Assembly (NCBI RefSeq): GCF_014773275.1
Contig: NZ_JACWMW010000002.1
Coordinates: forward strand, 1,302,001-1,366,000
Source: Mucilaginibacter rigui
GTDB lineage: Bacteria > Bacteroidota > Bacteroidia > Sphingobacteriales > Sphingobacteriaceae
Reading direction: 5' to 3'
DNA length: 64,000 nucleotides
Below the pieces are notes generated by a model, which searched no databases, had not been told where the DNA came from, and saw only the letters and a program-made list of their open reading frames with translations. The position numbers and the translations under genes were made by a program. Shown piece after piece: positions 36,923 through 46,768 of the stretch; position 1 is the stretch's first letter; each line of letters opens with the position of its first letter.

Positions 36923-39295
36923 ATGACAAATAATAACGATACGGCTGATTTTGATTCACAAGAGAATGACGTTAATCTGAGAGATATATTGCACAAATAT
37001 ATTATTCACTGGAAATGGTTCCTTTTATCATTGATAATTTCAATGTGTTTAGGCTACGTATATATTAAATTAACTACACCACAGTTTAAGGTAGAAACTG
37101 ATCTTTTAATAAAAGATAACAAAGATAATTTGGGTGGACAAAATGATCTGTTGAAGGATCTGGACTTATTTTCATCTGATAAGATAATAGACAATGAGGT
37201 GCAGATACTAAAATCTAATACCATACTCGAAAAAACTATAAGCGCGCTAAATTTATTAACCTCATATTATAGCACCGAAGGGGTTAGAAGACGTGAGATG
37301 TATAAAAATATACCTTTTAGTGTGGAGCTTATTAAAGCTGCGCCGGGGATAGATTATGGTGTTAGTTATAATATTAGTTTATTAAATGCAGGTCAGGTTG
37401 AAATTAACGGGAAAAAATATCAGATAAATAGCCCTGTTAATACTGAAGCTGGATTAATATTAGTTAAGGTCGATCCAACTTTTATGAAGGATGCCTCAAA
37501 GGGGAGTACTTATGAATTTAAATTCAACGATATAAGGGATGTTAAAGATAATTATAGTCAAAAACTAACAATAACACCTGTAAGTAAACAAGGTACTGTT
37601 CTGATTGTAACCTTAGAAGATGCGCTTCCGCAAAGAGGGAAAGATATATTAAACAGACTGGTTTTTGAATATAACAAAGCAGCAATTGAAGATAAAAATA
37701 AAGTTACTTCCGCCACCCTGGCATTCATTGAAGACAGGCTGAGAAAGTTACAGGATGAGCTAGGGTCTGTTGAAAAGAATGTTGAACAATACAAATCAAA
37801 TAACCAGATAATTGATATCAGCTCTCAGTCGCAAATATTTTTACAAAATGTACAAGGTAATGATACAGAGCTTAGTAAGGTTAACATTCAGCTTAGTGTA
37901 CTTAAAAATTTAGAACAATATATCTATTCGTCACCGAAAGGGCAGGAGCAGGTACCATCAATGTTAGGCATTGATGACCCAACCTTAATATCATTAGTAA
38001 ACCAGTTAGCTGAGACACAACTTAAACGACAAAGCTTACTACAAACAGTTCCGGAAACTAACCCAATTTTAACTTCGTTAAGCGATCAGGTAGCCGCGTT
38101 GCGATCATCTATAAAAGAAGCGGTTAATAATTTAAAAATTGGGTTGCAGATTACGCAAAAACAACTGCAGGCAAAAAATTCAAAATTCCAGTCTATTATA
38201 AGTCAGGTGCCTTCCAAAGAACGTGGCTTAATTGACGTTATGCGTCAACAGGAAATTAAAAATAACCTGTTTACCTATTTATTGCAGAAACGTGAGGAGT
38301 CAGAAATCTCACTGGCTTCTACAGCTGCAGATAGCCGTATTGTTGACGAAGCCTACAGCAGCAGGTTCCCGGTAAAACCGGTAAAACCGATAACATTTTT
38401 AATGTTTTTCTTGCTTGGTGTAATTGTACCTGTTGCGATATTGTATTTGCGGGATATTTTAAACTTCAAAATTTCGAAACGTCAGGACATTGAAAAGGTA
38501 ACCAAAGTACCTATTATCGCCGAAATTTCACACTCACAAGATTCTTCCTCATTGTTAGTTGCGAGCAAGCCACGATCAATGGTTGCAGAGCAGCTCAGGG
38601 CCTTACGTACTAATTTAAATTTTGTTATTCCAAATAAGGAACAAAAAGTACTGCTGTTTACTTCAAGCATAAGCGGAGAGGGTAAGTCATTTATCTCTCT
38701 GAATTTGGGTGCAAGTTTGGCAATGTCAGGTAAGAAAGTGGTTATTTTGGAACTCGACCTTAGAAAACCGAAACTACATGCAGGTTTAGAGATAGATAAC
38801 ATGAAGGGTTTATCTAATTACCTTATTGGCGAGGTTGGTATTAAAGAGATATTAAAAATTATACCTCAGCAAGAAAATTATTTTATTATAACAAGTGGAC
38901 CTATACCGCCGAACCCTGCAGAATTACTTGTTAATGGGAAAATACAAGTTTTGATAGAGGAGCTTAAGAAACAGTTTGATTATGTGCTTTTGGATGCGCC
39001 TCCGGTTGGTTTAGTTACCGATGCACAGATACTTGCATCATATGCTGATTCTACACTGTTTATTGTGCGGCATAACTATACCGCTAAAGCGCATGTGCAT
39101 TCTATTGAGAATTATTACAGAACCAAGAAGTTTACCAATATTAATATCGTAATAAACTCAATTGATATTCAAAGAGGCTATGGTTATGGCTATGGCTATG
39201 GTTACGGCTACGGCTACGGCTATGGCTATGGTGGATATTACCAGGAAGAAGAGGTTCAAAGTAAATCGGTACTTAAAAAATTATTAAAAAAATAA
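36923..39295 (+). CDS. wzc: Polysaccharide co-polymerase / tyrosine autokinase (Wzc-like)
   Basis: 790 aa, inner membrane. Wzz domain with a first span at about 31-49, a long periplasmic part with coiled-coil segments (260-430), a proline-rich second span at about 488-509 (KPVKPITFLMFFLLGVIV), then a BY-kinase domain. It has Walker A GEGKS (585-589), Walker A' LELDLRKPK and Walker B VLLDAPP. The tail from 752 on is a (Gly-Tyr)n run with nine Tyr, then two more, the autophosphorylation cluster. It controls chain length and export with Wza. The repeat is encoded by GGC TAT-like hexamers that could change number by slippage. Confidence 0.95.
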   Translation: MTNNNDTADFDSQENDVNLRDILHKYIIHWKWFLLSLIISMCLGYVYIKLTTPQFKVETDLLIKDNKDNLGGQNDLLKDLDLFSSDKIIDNEVQILKSNTILEKTISALNLLTSYYSTEGVRRREMYKNIPFSVELIKAAPGIDYGVSYNISLLNAGQVEINGKKYQINSPVNTEAGLILVKVDPTFMKDASKGSTYEFKFNDIRDVKDNYSQKLTITPVSKQGTVLIVTLEDALPQRGKDILNRLVFEYNKAAIEDKNKVTSATLAFIEDRLRKLQDELGSVEKNVEQYKSNNQIIDISSQSQIFLQNVQGNDTELSKVNIQLSVLKNLEQYIYSSPKGQEQVPSMLGIDDPTLISLVNQLAETQLKRQSLLQTVPETNPILTSLSDQVAALRSSIKEAVNNLKIGLQITQKQLQAKNSKFQSIISQVPSKERGLIDVMRQQEIKNNLFTYLLQKREESEISLASTAADSRIVDEAYSSRFPVKPVKPITFLMFFLLGVIVPVAILYLRDILNFKISKRQDIEKVTKVPIIAEISHSQDSSSLLVASKPRSMVAEQLRALRTNLNFVIPNKEQKVLLFTSSISGEGKSFISLNLGASLAMSGKKVVILELDLRKPKLHAGLEIDNMKGLSNYLIGEVGIKEILKIIPQQENYFIITSGPIPPNPAELLVNGKIQVLIEELKKQFDYVLLDAPPVGLVTDAQILASYADSTLFIVRHNYTAKAHVHSIENYYRTKKFTNINIVINSIDIQRGYGYGYGYGYGYGYGYGYGGYYQEEEVQSKSVLKKLLKK
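39176..39232 (+). repeat. In-frame Gly-Tyr hexanucleotide repeat in the kinase tail
   Basis: About nine tandem six-base units of the form GGY TAY encode the tyrosine-rich C-terminus. Third-position mixing (C/T) shows the units are not all identical. Confidence 0.9.
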
Positions 39296-39336
39296 AAAAT
39301 TTTATCTACAACATTAACCTGTAATTCTAAATAAAC

Positions 39337-40650
39337 ATGGCCCTTATAAATACAGAAACTCCTAATAATTTTAAAATAGCAATACTTGGTTTAGGTTATG
39401 TGGGTTTGCCGCTTGCTATAGAGTTTGCCAAGAAATATGATGTACTTGGATTTGATATCAACCAAGATCGCATAGAAGAGTTAAAGACTGGAAGTGACCG
39501 CACACAGGAAGCAAATGTGACCGATCTTAAAGAAGTTATTGAGCGTAAGCAACAAAAAAGTGAAACCGGATTAAGCTTTTCTTTTGATAAGGTTGACCTG
39601 GCTAAATACAATACCTTTATAGTAACTGTACCAACTCCAATTGATCAGTTTAAAGCGCCTGATCTTAAACCGCTCATAAAAGCATCAGAAATGCTAGGTT
39701 CTATTCTAAAACCGGGCGATTTGGTAATATACGAGTCTACCGTTTATCCTGGTTGTACTGAGGAGGATTGCGTACCTGTACTTGAAAAGGTATCGGGCCT
39801 TAAATTTAACAAGGAATTTTTTGCAGGGTATTCGCCAGAACGTATTAATCCTGGTGATAAGGTAAACACCCTAACTAAAATTAAAAAGGTTACAAGCGGT
39901 TCAACGCCCGAGATTGCTGAAAAAGTAGATAACCTTTATGGCTCTATCATAACTGCCGGTACCCATAAGGCACCAAGCATTAAAGTCGCCGAGGCATCAA
40001 AAGCCATTGAGAATGCACAGCGCGATGTTAATATATCATTTGTAAACGAGCTTGCATTGATATTTGAACGCATTGGCATCGATACTAATGATGTTATTGA
40101 AGCTGCAGCCACTAAGTGGAACTTTTTAAAATATAAGCCAGGTTTAGTGGGGGGGCACTGCATTGGTGTAGACCCGTACTATCTTGCACACAAAGCGCAG
40201 GCGTTAGGTTATCACCCACAAGTTATATTATCTGGCCGAAGGGTTAATGATAATATGGGACCTTTTGTGGCCGATAAAGTTGTTAAGCTTATGATACAGA
40301 AGGATCACAAAATAAAGGGTTCAAAGGCACTCATTATGGGTATTACCTTTAAAGAGAATTGCCCGGATGTTAGGAACACTCGTGTTGTAGATATATATCA
40401 TGAGCTTTTGCAGTTTGGATTATCGGTTGATGTTTATGACCCATGGGCAGATATTGCGGAGGTAAAGCATGAATATGGGGTTGACGTTTTGAATAAACTC
40501 GATGAGAAAAATATTTATGATGCCATTATTGTGGCCGTATCTCATGATGAGTTTTTAACCTTTGATTACGAAAAAATTAAAAGAAACAACGGGGTTATAT
40601 TTGATACTAAAGGATGTTTAGATCGGTCATTAATTGATGGTAGGTTATAA
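39337..40650 (+). CDS. UDP-N-acetylhexosamine 6-dehydrogenase (TviB/WbpA/WecC type)
   Basis: 437 aa. Two Rossmann-like domains around a helical link: GLGYVGLPLA at 18-27, FIVTVPTPID, ESTVYPGCTEEDCVP, and the catalytic Cys275 in LVGGHCIGVDPYYL. ILSGRRVNDNMG is typical of TviB/WbpO-like enzymes that oxidise UDP-GlcNAc or UDP-GalNAc, and WecC acts on UDP-ManNAc. Because wecB is in the same locus, UDP-ManNAcA is a plausible product, with UDP-GlcNAcA as the alternative. It is different in type from the ugd gene at 25.4 kb. Confidence 0.92.
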   Translation: MALINTETPNNFKIAILGLGYVGLPLAIEFAKKYDVLGFDINQDRIEELKTGSDRTQEANVTDLKEVIERKQQKSETGLSFSFDKVDLAKYNTFIVTVPTPIDQFKAPDLKPLIKASEMLGSILKPGDLVIYESTVYPGCTEEDCVPVLEKVSGLKFNKEFFAGYSPERINPGDKVNTLTKIKKVTSGSTPEIAEKVDNLYGSIITAGTHKAPSIKVAEASKAIENAQRDVNISFVNELALIFERIGIDTNDVIEAAATKWNFLKYKPGLVGGHCIGVDPYYLAHKAQALGYHPQVILSGRRVNDNMGPFVADKVVKLMIQKDHKIKGSKALIMGITFKENCPDVRNTRVVDIYHELLQFGLSVDVYDPWADIAEVKHEYGVDVLNKLDEKNIYDAIIVAVSHDEFLTFDYEKIKRNNGVIFDTKGCLDRSLIDGRL

Positions 40651-40661
40651 TCAGTTGGCAG

Positions 40662-41849
40662 ATGAATATTTTACAACTTATAGGCCGCAATAGCGAGCTG
40701 TTTTTCACTGATATAAAATCACATGAATCTGAATTGAGCAGAATTGTGTCAGAATCAAAATTTCTAGTTATTGGTGGTGCAGGATCAATCGGCCAAGCTG
40801 TAACAAAGGAAATTTTTAAACGGAACCCTCAAAAGCTGCATGTTGTTGATATTAGCGAAAACAATATGGTAGAATTAGTTAGGGATATCCGTAGTTCTTA
40901 TGGCTATATCAATGGCGATTTTCAAACCTTTGCACTTGATATAGGCTCAATCGAGTATGATGCTTTTATTGAGGCCGACGGTAAGTATGATTATGTACTT
41001 AATTTATCGGCTTTAAAACACGTACGAAGCGAGAAAGACCCATTTACATTAATGCGTATGATTGATGTAAATGTTTTTAATACCGACAAAACCATCCAAC
41101 AGTCAATAGACAAGAATGTAAAAAAATATTTTTGCGTATCTACTGATAAAGCCGCGAACCCTGTAAACATGATGGGAGCATCAAAACGTATTATGGAAAT
41201 GTTCCTAATGCGTAAAAGTAAACACATCAGTATCTCAACTGCAAGGTTTGCGAACGTGGCTTTTTCAGATGGATCTCTTCTGCATGGGTTTAACCAGCGT
41301 ATACAAAAACAACAACCTATAGTAGCTCCTAATGATATAAAACGCTATTTTGTTATCCCCAAAGAATCGGGTGAGTTGTGTTTAATGTCGTGTATTTTTG
41401 GTGAAAACAGGGATATTTTTTTTCCTAAGCTAAGCGAGAGCCTGCACTTGATAACTTTTGCAGACATAGCTGTAAAATATCTTAAAAATTTAGGATATGA
41501 ACCTTACTTGTGTAACAGCGAAGAAGAGGCGCGTATACTTATTGAAACCTTGCCTGAAAAAGGGATGTGGCCTTGTTTGTTTACATCGAGCGACACCACG
41601 GGCGAAAAAAGCTTTGAAGAATTTTATACGGAAAATGAAGTTTTAGATATGGACACCTTTGAAAATTTAGGGGTAATCAAAAATCAATTTTCTGTTGAAG
41701 AGGATAAATTAGAAATGTTTGCAGGCTCTATCAAAGAGATGAAAACTAAAAGGCAATGGTCAAAAAAAGAAATTGTTGACCTGTTTTTTAAAATGATCCC
41801 TGATTTTGGGCATAAGGAAACCGGTAAGTATTTAGATGCTAAAATGTAA
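40662..41849 (+). CDS. legB: Nucleotide-HexNAc 4,6-dehydratase of the legionaminic acid route (LegB)
   Basis: 395 aa, soluble SDR with no membrane domain, unlike the WbpM start at the window end. GGAGSIG at 38-44 binds NAD; STDKAANP (160-167) and MGASK (171-175) hold the catalytic residues of the CapD/FlaA1 group. A ~100-residue C-terminal extension (ESLHLITFADIAVKYL to the end) is typical of LegB/PtmB-like enzymes. It makes the 4-keto-6-deoxy sugar used by the aminotransferase that overlaps it by one base (TAATG). Confidence 0.88.
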   Translation: MNILQLIGRNSELFFTDIKSHESELSRIVSESKFLVIGGAGSIGQAVTKEIFKRNPQKLHVVDISENNMVELVRDIRSSYGYINGDFQTFALDIGSIEYDAFIEADGKYDYVLNLSALKHVRSEKDPFTLMRMIDVNVFNTDKTIQQSIDKNVKKYFCVSTDKAANPVNMMGASKRIMEMFLMRKSKHISISTARFANVAFSDGSLLHGFNQRIQKQQPIVAPNDIKRYFVIPKESGELCLMSCIFGENRDIFFPKLSESLHLITFADIAVKYLKNLGYEPYLCNSEEEARILIETLPEKGMWPCLFTSSDTTGEKSFEEFYTENEVLDMDTFENLGVIKNQFSVEEDKLEMFAGSIKEMKTKRQWSKKEIVDLFFKMIPDFGHKETGKYLDAKM

Positions 41850-42991
41850 TGGAAAATATTAAGGATATCGTTTCATTTATTCAGGATACTTTTAATACAA
41901 AGGCTTTTATCCCCTTACATGAGCCACGCTTTAGAGGTAATGAAAAAAAATACCTAATAGATACCATTGATTCTACCTTCGTTTCTTCTGTAGGCGCTTA
42001 CGTAGACAGATTTGAAGAAATGATGCAGGCTATTACCAATACAAAAAAGGCTATTGCCGTAGTAAATGGTACAGCAGGTTTACAGGTTGCACTACGATTG
42101 GTTGGGGTTAAACCCGGTAACGAGGTAATTACTCAGGCCCTTACTTTTATTGCTACTGCCAATGCCATTGCATATAATGGGGCAATACCTGTTTTTATTG
42201 ATGTAGATATTGATACCATGGGCTTGTCGCCAAAAGCAGTTGACGCTTTTTTACAGCAACACGGCGACTTAAGGAATGATGGTTGTTATAACAAACAAAC
42301 CGGTAATAAAATTGCAGCATGTTTGCCAATGCACACATTTGGTTTCCCGGTACATCTGGATGAGCTGATACAGGTGTGTGATAAATGGAATATACCGATA
42401 GTAGAAGATTCTGCCGAATCTTTAACCAGCGAGTACAAAGGCAGGCAAACAGGTAGCTTTGGTAAGTTAGGAGTGTTCTCATTTAACGGGAACAAAACTG
42501 TTACGGCTGGCGGTGGTGGCGCTATTGTAACCAATGATGCAGACTTGGGTGCCCGGGCCAAACATTTAACCACTACTGCAAAGAGGCCGCATCCTTATGA
42601 GTTTTTTCACGACGAGTTAGGATACAATTACAGGATGCCCAATTTAAATGCAGCCCTTGCTTGTGCCCAGCTAGAGCAGTTAAATACTTTATTAGCAAAC
42701 AAACGCGAGCTTGCTGGTATCTATAGCGATTTTTTCAACAAACAACATATAAAATTCCGTACAGAGTTGCCTGATACTAAAGCCAACTATTGGCTGATGT
42801 GCGTTGAATTGGCCGACAAAATAGAAAGAGACGAATTTTTGAAGGTGACAAATGCATCGGGAGTAATGACGCGCCCAATATGGCAATTAATGTACCGGTT
42901 ACCGATGTATTCAAATTGTCAAAGAGATGGGCAGGAGAATGCTGAATTTTTAGAAGAACGAATAATAAACATTCCAAGTAGTGCAAGGTAA
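41849..42991 (+). CDS. legC: Aminotransferase of the DegT/LegC family
   Basis: 380 aa, PLP-dependent. Lys216 in SFNGNKTVTAGGGG forms the Schiff base and Asp187 in VEDSAES contacts the pyridine nitrogen. PLHEPRFRGNEKKYL and FVSSVGAYVDRFE are N-terminal marks of the LegC/PglE-like subgroup. It should aminate C4 of the keto sugar from LegB. It starts in the stop codon of legB and overlaps the following acyltransferase by 11 bases. Confidence 0.9.
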   Translation: MENIKDIVSFIQDTFNTKAFIPLHEPRFRGNEKKYLIDTIDSTFVSSVGAYVDRFEEMMQAITNTKKAIAVVNGTAGLQVALRLVGVKPGNEVITQALTFIATANAIAYNGAIPVFIDVDIDTMGLSPKAVDAFLQQHGDLRNDGCYNKQTGNKIAACLPMHTFGFPVHLDELIQVCDKWNIPIVEDSAESLTSEYKGRQTGSFGKLGVFSFNGNKTVTAGGGGAIVTNDADLGARAKHLTTTAKRPHPYEFFHDELGYNYRMPNLNAALACAQLEQLNTLLANKRELAGIYSDFFNKQHIKFRTELPDTKANYWLMCVELADKIERDEFLKVTNASGVMTRPIWQLMYRLPMYSNCQRDGQENAEFLEERIINIPSSAR

Positions 42992-43604
42992 AGTTGCAAT
43001 AATTGGGTACTCGGGACACGGTATAGTGGTAGCAGATACTGCAATTGGTGCTGGTATGCCATTACAATATTACTGCGAAAAAAATGTAGTAAACATAAAC
43101 CCATTTGGCCTTGAATATTTAGGCGATGAAACTGATAAAAGTTTCGATAGCTGGGATAAAGGTTACAACTTTATACTGGGGGTTGGCGATAATAATATAA
43201 GAAGCAGAATTGCACAAGTGGTGCTTCATGCAAATGGTAAACTACCCAATGTTATTCACCGCAATGTTTACCTATCAAAACATATAGAGTTAGGTATTGG
43301 AAATTTTATATCAGCGAATGCAACCATAAACGCATTATCACGGGTTGGAGATTTTTGCATACTAAACACAGGATGTATTATAGAGCATGAGTGTTTAATA
43401 GCTAATGGCGCACATATTGGCCCCGGCGCAGTACTTGCGGGTAGTGTGCAAGTTGGTAGCATGAGTTTTGTGGGCGCTAACGCAAGTATAAAACAAGGAA
43501 TCAAAATTGGTGCGAATGTTATTATAGGGGCAGGGACTGTAGTTATTACAGATATACCTGATAACACAATAGTAGCGGGTAACCCAGCAAGAAATTTAAG
43601 ATGA
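42981..43604 (+). CDS. legH: Sugar O/N-acyltransferase, NeuD/LegH-like
   Basis: 207 aa, starting at GTG inside the end of legC. An N-terminal Rossmann-like domain (KVAIIGYSGHGIVVADTAI) is followed by left-handed beta-helix hexapeptide repeats from about residue 95 on (IGNFISANATINALSRVGDFCILNTG), ending GNPARNL. In the legionaminic route this enzyme N-acetylates the 4-amino group with acetyl-CoA. It overlaps legI by four bases (ATGA). Confidence 0.88.
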   Translation: MQGKVAIIGYSGHGIVVADTAIGAGMPLQYYCEKNVVNINPFGLEYLGDETDKSFDSWDKGYNFILGVGDNNIRSRIAQVVLHANGKLPNVIHRNVYLSKHIELGIGNFISANATINALSRVGDFCILNTGCIIEHECLIANGAHIGPGAVLAGSVQVGSMSFVGANASIKQGIKIGANVIIGAGTVVITDIPDNTIVAGNPARNLR

Positions 43605-44617
43605 ATAAGGTAATAATTATTGCGGAGGCTGGTGTTAATCATAACGGGAGCCTGGACAAAGCCTTTGAGCTTATCGATGCGGCTGTTGAAGCCGGCGCCG
43701 ATTATGTGAAATTCCAAACTTTTAAGGCTGATAAATTAGTATCGGTAAAAGCCAAAAAAGCCGATTATCAAATAGAAAATACTAACAATAGTGAAGAATC
43801 ACAATTTGAGATGCTTCAGAAACTGGAACTATCAGAAGCTGATCATGAGCAGTTAATAAACTATTGTGAGTTAAAAAATATTAAATTTTTCTCAACGGCC
43901 TTTGATCTTGTATCATTACAATATCTAGCAACAATTGGGATGGATATGGTTAAAATACCTTCGGGCGAAATAACCAATTTGCCATATCTGAGAAAAGCGG
44001 CTGATTTATTCAAAAAGGTTATCATATCAACAGGCATGTCTACCCTTAAAGAGGTTGGCGAGGCTGTTAACGTATTTATTACCTCTGGTACACCTAAAGA
44101 AAACATTACAATCCTACATTGCAACACTGAATATCCCACACCAATGGAGGATGTTAACTTAAAGGCTATGTTGAGTATTGCAAAGGAATTTAAAACAGCA
44201 GTAGGTTACTCTGATCATACATTGGGCATTGAAGTACCCATCGCCGCAGTTGCATTAGGTGCATCGGTTATTGAAAAGCACTTTACGCTTGATAAAACCA
44301 TGGACGGACCTGATCATAAAGCATCTCTTGAACCGGCGGAACTTAAAGCTATGGTTACTGGCATTCGCAATATTGAAGCTGCTATATCAGGAACCGGGCT
44401 AAAAGAGCCATCGGCATCTGAGATGAAAAATATCACTATAGCCAGGAAAAGCATAATAGCCAAAATTGATATTAAAAAGGGGGAGATTTTAACCGAGGAC
44501 AACATTACCGTAAAGCGCCCCGGAAACGGCATATCACCAATGGAGTGGGATAAAGTTATAGGCCAAAAGGCAACCCGCGATTTTTTTGCCGATGATTTAA
44601 TTGACAGGGCTGAATAA
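43601..44617 (+). CDS. legI: N-acetylneuraminate/legionaminate synthase
   Basis: 338 aa. A TIM-barrel NeuB domain (IIAEAGVNHNGSLDKAFELI, VKFQTFKADKLVS, KIPSGEITNLPYL, VGYSDHTLGIEV, EKHFTLDK) and a C-terminal SAF antifreeze-like domain (from about 278, KSIIAKIDIKKGEILTEDNI). It condenses phosphoenolpyruvate with a 6-deoxy-diacetamido-mannose to give the nonulosonate. NeuB and LegI cannot be told apart by eye alone, but the surrounding legB and legC favour LegI. Confidence 0.92.
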   Translation: MNKVIIIAEAGVNHNGSLDKAFELIDAAVEAGADYVKFQTFKADKLVSVKAKKADYQIENTNNSEESQFEMLQKLELSEADHEQLINYCELKNIKFFSTAFDLVSLQYLATIGMDMVKIPSGEITNLPYLRKAADLFKKVIISTGMSTLKEVGEAVNVFITSGTPKENITILHCNTEYPTPMEDVNLKAMLSIAKEFKTAVGYSDHTLGIEVPIAAVALGASVIEKHFTLDKTMDGPDHKASLEPAELKAMVTGIRNIEAAISGTGLKEPSASEMKNITIARKSIIAKIDIKKGEILTEDNITVKRPGNGISPMEWDKVIGQKATRDFFADDLIDRAE

Positions 44618-44622
44618 TATTT

Positions 44623-45735
44623 ATGAAAATTGCTGTATTAACAAGCTCGCGTGCCGATTTTGGCATATACCTTTGCTTACTAAAGCGAATTGAACAGGAT
44701 GCGGAATGTTCATTGGATATTATTGCTTTTGGCACCCATTTGTCCAAATTTCATGGATATACAATAGATAATATAAAACAAGCTGGCTTTAAAAATATCC
44801 ATACAATTACAAGCCTCTTAACCAATGATGATGAGGCATCCATAGCTACAGCATTCGGCCTTACTGCATTAAAATTTGCCGACTTTTGGAACAGCCATAC
44901 TTATGATTGGGTATTATGCCTTGGCGACAGATTTGAAATGGCTGCTGCAGTACAAGCCGGGATACCGTATGGTGTAAAATTTGCCCATTTACATGGTGGT
45001 GAAACCACGTTAGGTGCAATTGATAACATTTATCGGCATCAAATGACTTTAGCATCACAAATGCATTTTGCGGCAACAGAAGTTTTTGCAGAAAAGATAA
45101 CCCAACTTACAGGCACAACAAATAATATATATACTGTCGGGTCATTATCAATTGATGAACTTGATGGGTTACCCATCCTTTCTGAACAGGATTTTAAGAG
45201 AAATTATAAAATAAAAGAAGAGTTTGCCTTACTTACTTTTCATCCTGAAACTGTATCGCCTGAGCAAAATGTTGATTTTGCAAGTGAAACCAAACTTGCC
45301 TTAACCGCGCTTGCACAAAAAATGCTATTGGTTATAACCATGCCAAATGCAGATACCTTTGGAAGTGTTTTCAGGCAGATGCTTTTAGACCTACAGGCTG
45401 GGACGTCTCAGAATATATTGTTAATAGAGAATTTTGGGAAGCTGAATTATTTTGCGGCAATGCGCTACTGTAAGTTGATGATAGGTAATACATCAAGTGG
45501 TATCATTGAAGCTGCAACATTTAATAAATATGTTGTTAACGTTGGCGACAGGCAAAAAGGTAGGGCACAAAGCGGCAACATTATCAATGTTCCGTTTAAC
45601 GCAGATAAGATAATTGAAGCAGCTACTTGCGCGCTTCAATTAGGCCCCTATTTGGGGGATAATATTTATAGTAAGCCAGGCACCGCCGAGCAGATACTTT
45701 ACCATTTGAAAGCTGACAATTATGAGGAATTATAA
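44623..45735 (+). CDS. legG: Hydrolysing nucleotide-sugar 2-epimerase (NeuC/LegG)
   Basis: 370 aa, GT-B-like fold. IAVLTSSRADFGIYLCLL is the NeuC-type N-terminus, and LCLGDRFEMAAA, HLHGGETTLGAID, FHPETVSPEQN and GNTSSGIIEA are the substrate-binding and catalytic segments. It releases the nucleotide and inverts C2, giving the free ManNAc-type sugar for LegI. This epimerising hydrolase, not a PseG-type enzyme, points to a legionaminic or neuraminic product. It overlaps ptmE by 14 bases. Confidence 0.92.
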   Translation: MKIAVLTSSRADFGIYLCLLKRIEQDAECSLDIIAFGTHLSKFHGYTIDNIKQAGFKNIHTITSLLTNDDEASIATAFGLTALKFADFWNSHTYDWVLCLGDRFEMAAAVQAGIPYGVKFAHLHGGETTLGAIDNIYRHQMTLASQMHFAATEVFAEKITQLTGTTNNIYTVGSLSIDELDGLPILSEQDFKRNYKIKEEFALLTFHPETVSPEQNVDFASETKLALTALAQKMLLVITMPNADTFGSVFRQMLLDLQAGTSQNILLIENFGKLNYFAAMRYCKLMIGNTSSGIIEAATFNKYVVNVGDRQKGRAQSGNIINVPFNADKIIEAATCALQLGPYLGDNIYSKPGTAEQILYHLKADNYEEL

Positions 45736-46768
45736 GGACCATTTAATACTTACAGGAACACTTATTATAGAAGCACTTATACAATTGGATAAACTTGCCA
45801 AGGATGCTATTTTATTTGTTGTGGATGAAGATGATAAACTAATTGGCTCATTAACCGACGGAGATATACGACGGGGTTTGATAAAAGGATTATCAACAAA
45901 GCATCCAGTAACTGATATTATACAATCATCTCCCCGTTACTTAAGGAAAGGCGAATCCGATATCAACAAGGTTGTTGAGTATAGGGAAGCAAATTTCAGG
46001 ATAATACCAATACTTGATAAAAGTAATAGAGTAGTTAACGTAATAAATTTCAGGGAAACCAGGTCTTACTTACCTATTGATGCTGTAATAATGGCCGGCG
46101 GGCGTGGGCAAAGGCTAAAACCCTTAACAGATACCACACCAAAACCTTTGCTTAAAATTGGTGATAAACCTATAATGGAGCATAACCTGGACAGGCTTGC
46201 CTTATTTGGGATAGACGACTTTTGGGTGTCTGTAAAATATTTGGGCGAACAAATAGAAAACTATTTTGGCGATGGTACAAGCAAGAATGTTAACATAAAA
46301 TATGTATGGGAAACAGAAGCTTTAGGAACAATAGGTGCAGTATCAAAAATAAAAGATTTTCAACACGATTATGTATTGGTTACCAATTCTGATATTTTAA
46401 CTAACCTTGACTATGAGCACTTATACATTTCCTTTTTGCAAAAGGACGCAGACTTTGCAGTAGTTACTATACCATACGAAGTGAAAATACCTTATGCGGT
46501 ATTGGAAACAACAGACGGAAACGTAAAAAGCCTCAAAGAAAAGCCAACATATACCTACTATTCAAATGCGGGTATTTATCTGATGAAAAAAGATGTATTG
46601 AGTTATTTGCCTACCGATACTTTTTTTGATGCAACAGATCTTATAGAAAAACTTTTAGCGGAAGGCCTTAATGTAGTTTCATATCCTTTAGCAGGGTATT
46701 GGCTGGATGTTGGTAAGCATGATGATTTTGAAAAAGGACAAAAGGATATAACCCAGATTAAGTTTTAA
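45722..46768 (+). CDS. ptmE: CBS-domain sugar-1-phosphate nucleotidyltransferase (PtmE-like)
   Basis: 348 aa. Two CBS repeats (about 1-120; LFVVDEDDKLIGSLTDGDIRRGL, IIPILDKSNRVVNVI) precede a nucleotidyltransferase domain with VIMAGGRGQRLKPLTDTTPKPLL, VTNSDIL and YSNAGIYL. This is the architecture of Campylobacter PtmE, which makes GDP-GlcNAc for legionaminic acid. Its presence suggests that the LegB to LegG steps use GDP-linked sugars. CBS domains could sense adenine nucleotides. GTP specificity is inference. Confidence 0.85.
   Translation: MRNYKDHLILTGTLIIEALIQLDKLAKDAILFVVDEDDKLIGSLTDGDIRRGLIKGLSTKHPVTDIIQSSPRYLRKGESDINKVVEYREANFRIIPILDKSNRVVNVINFRETRSYLPIDAVIMAGGRGQRLKPLTDTTPKPLLKIGDKPIMEHNLDRLALFGIDDFWVSVKYLGEQIENYFGDGTSKNVNIKYVWETEALGTIGAVSKIKDFQHDYVLVTNSDILTNLDYEHLYISFLQKDADFAVVTIPYEVKIPYAVLETTDGNVKSLKEKPTYTYYSNAGIYLMKKDVLSYLPTDTFFDATDLIEKLLAEGLNVVSYPLAGYWLDVGKHDDFEKGQKDITQIKF

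Noticed and set aside
39176..39232. CRISPR-like or minisatellite array
   Set aside because: It is a short in-frame coding repeat for Gly-Tyr with no spacers.
40662..41849. Calling this gene a WbpM/CapD membrane dehydratase
   Set aside because: It has no N-terminal membrane domain and has the C-terminal extension and operon of LegB; the WbpM-like gene is the partial one at the end of the window.
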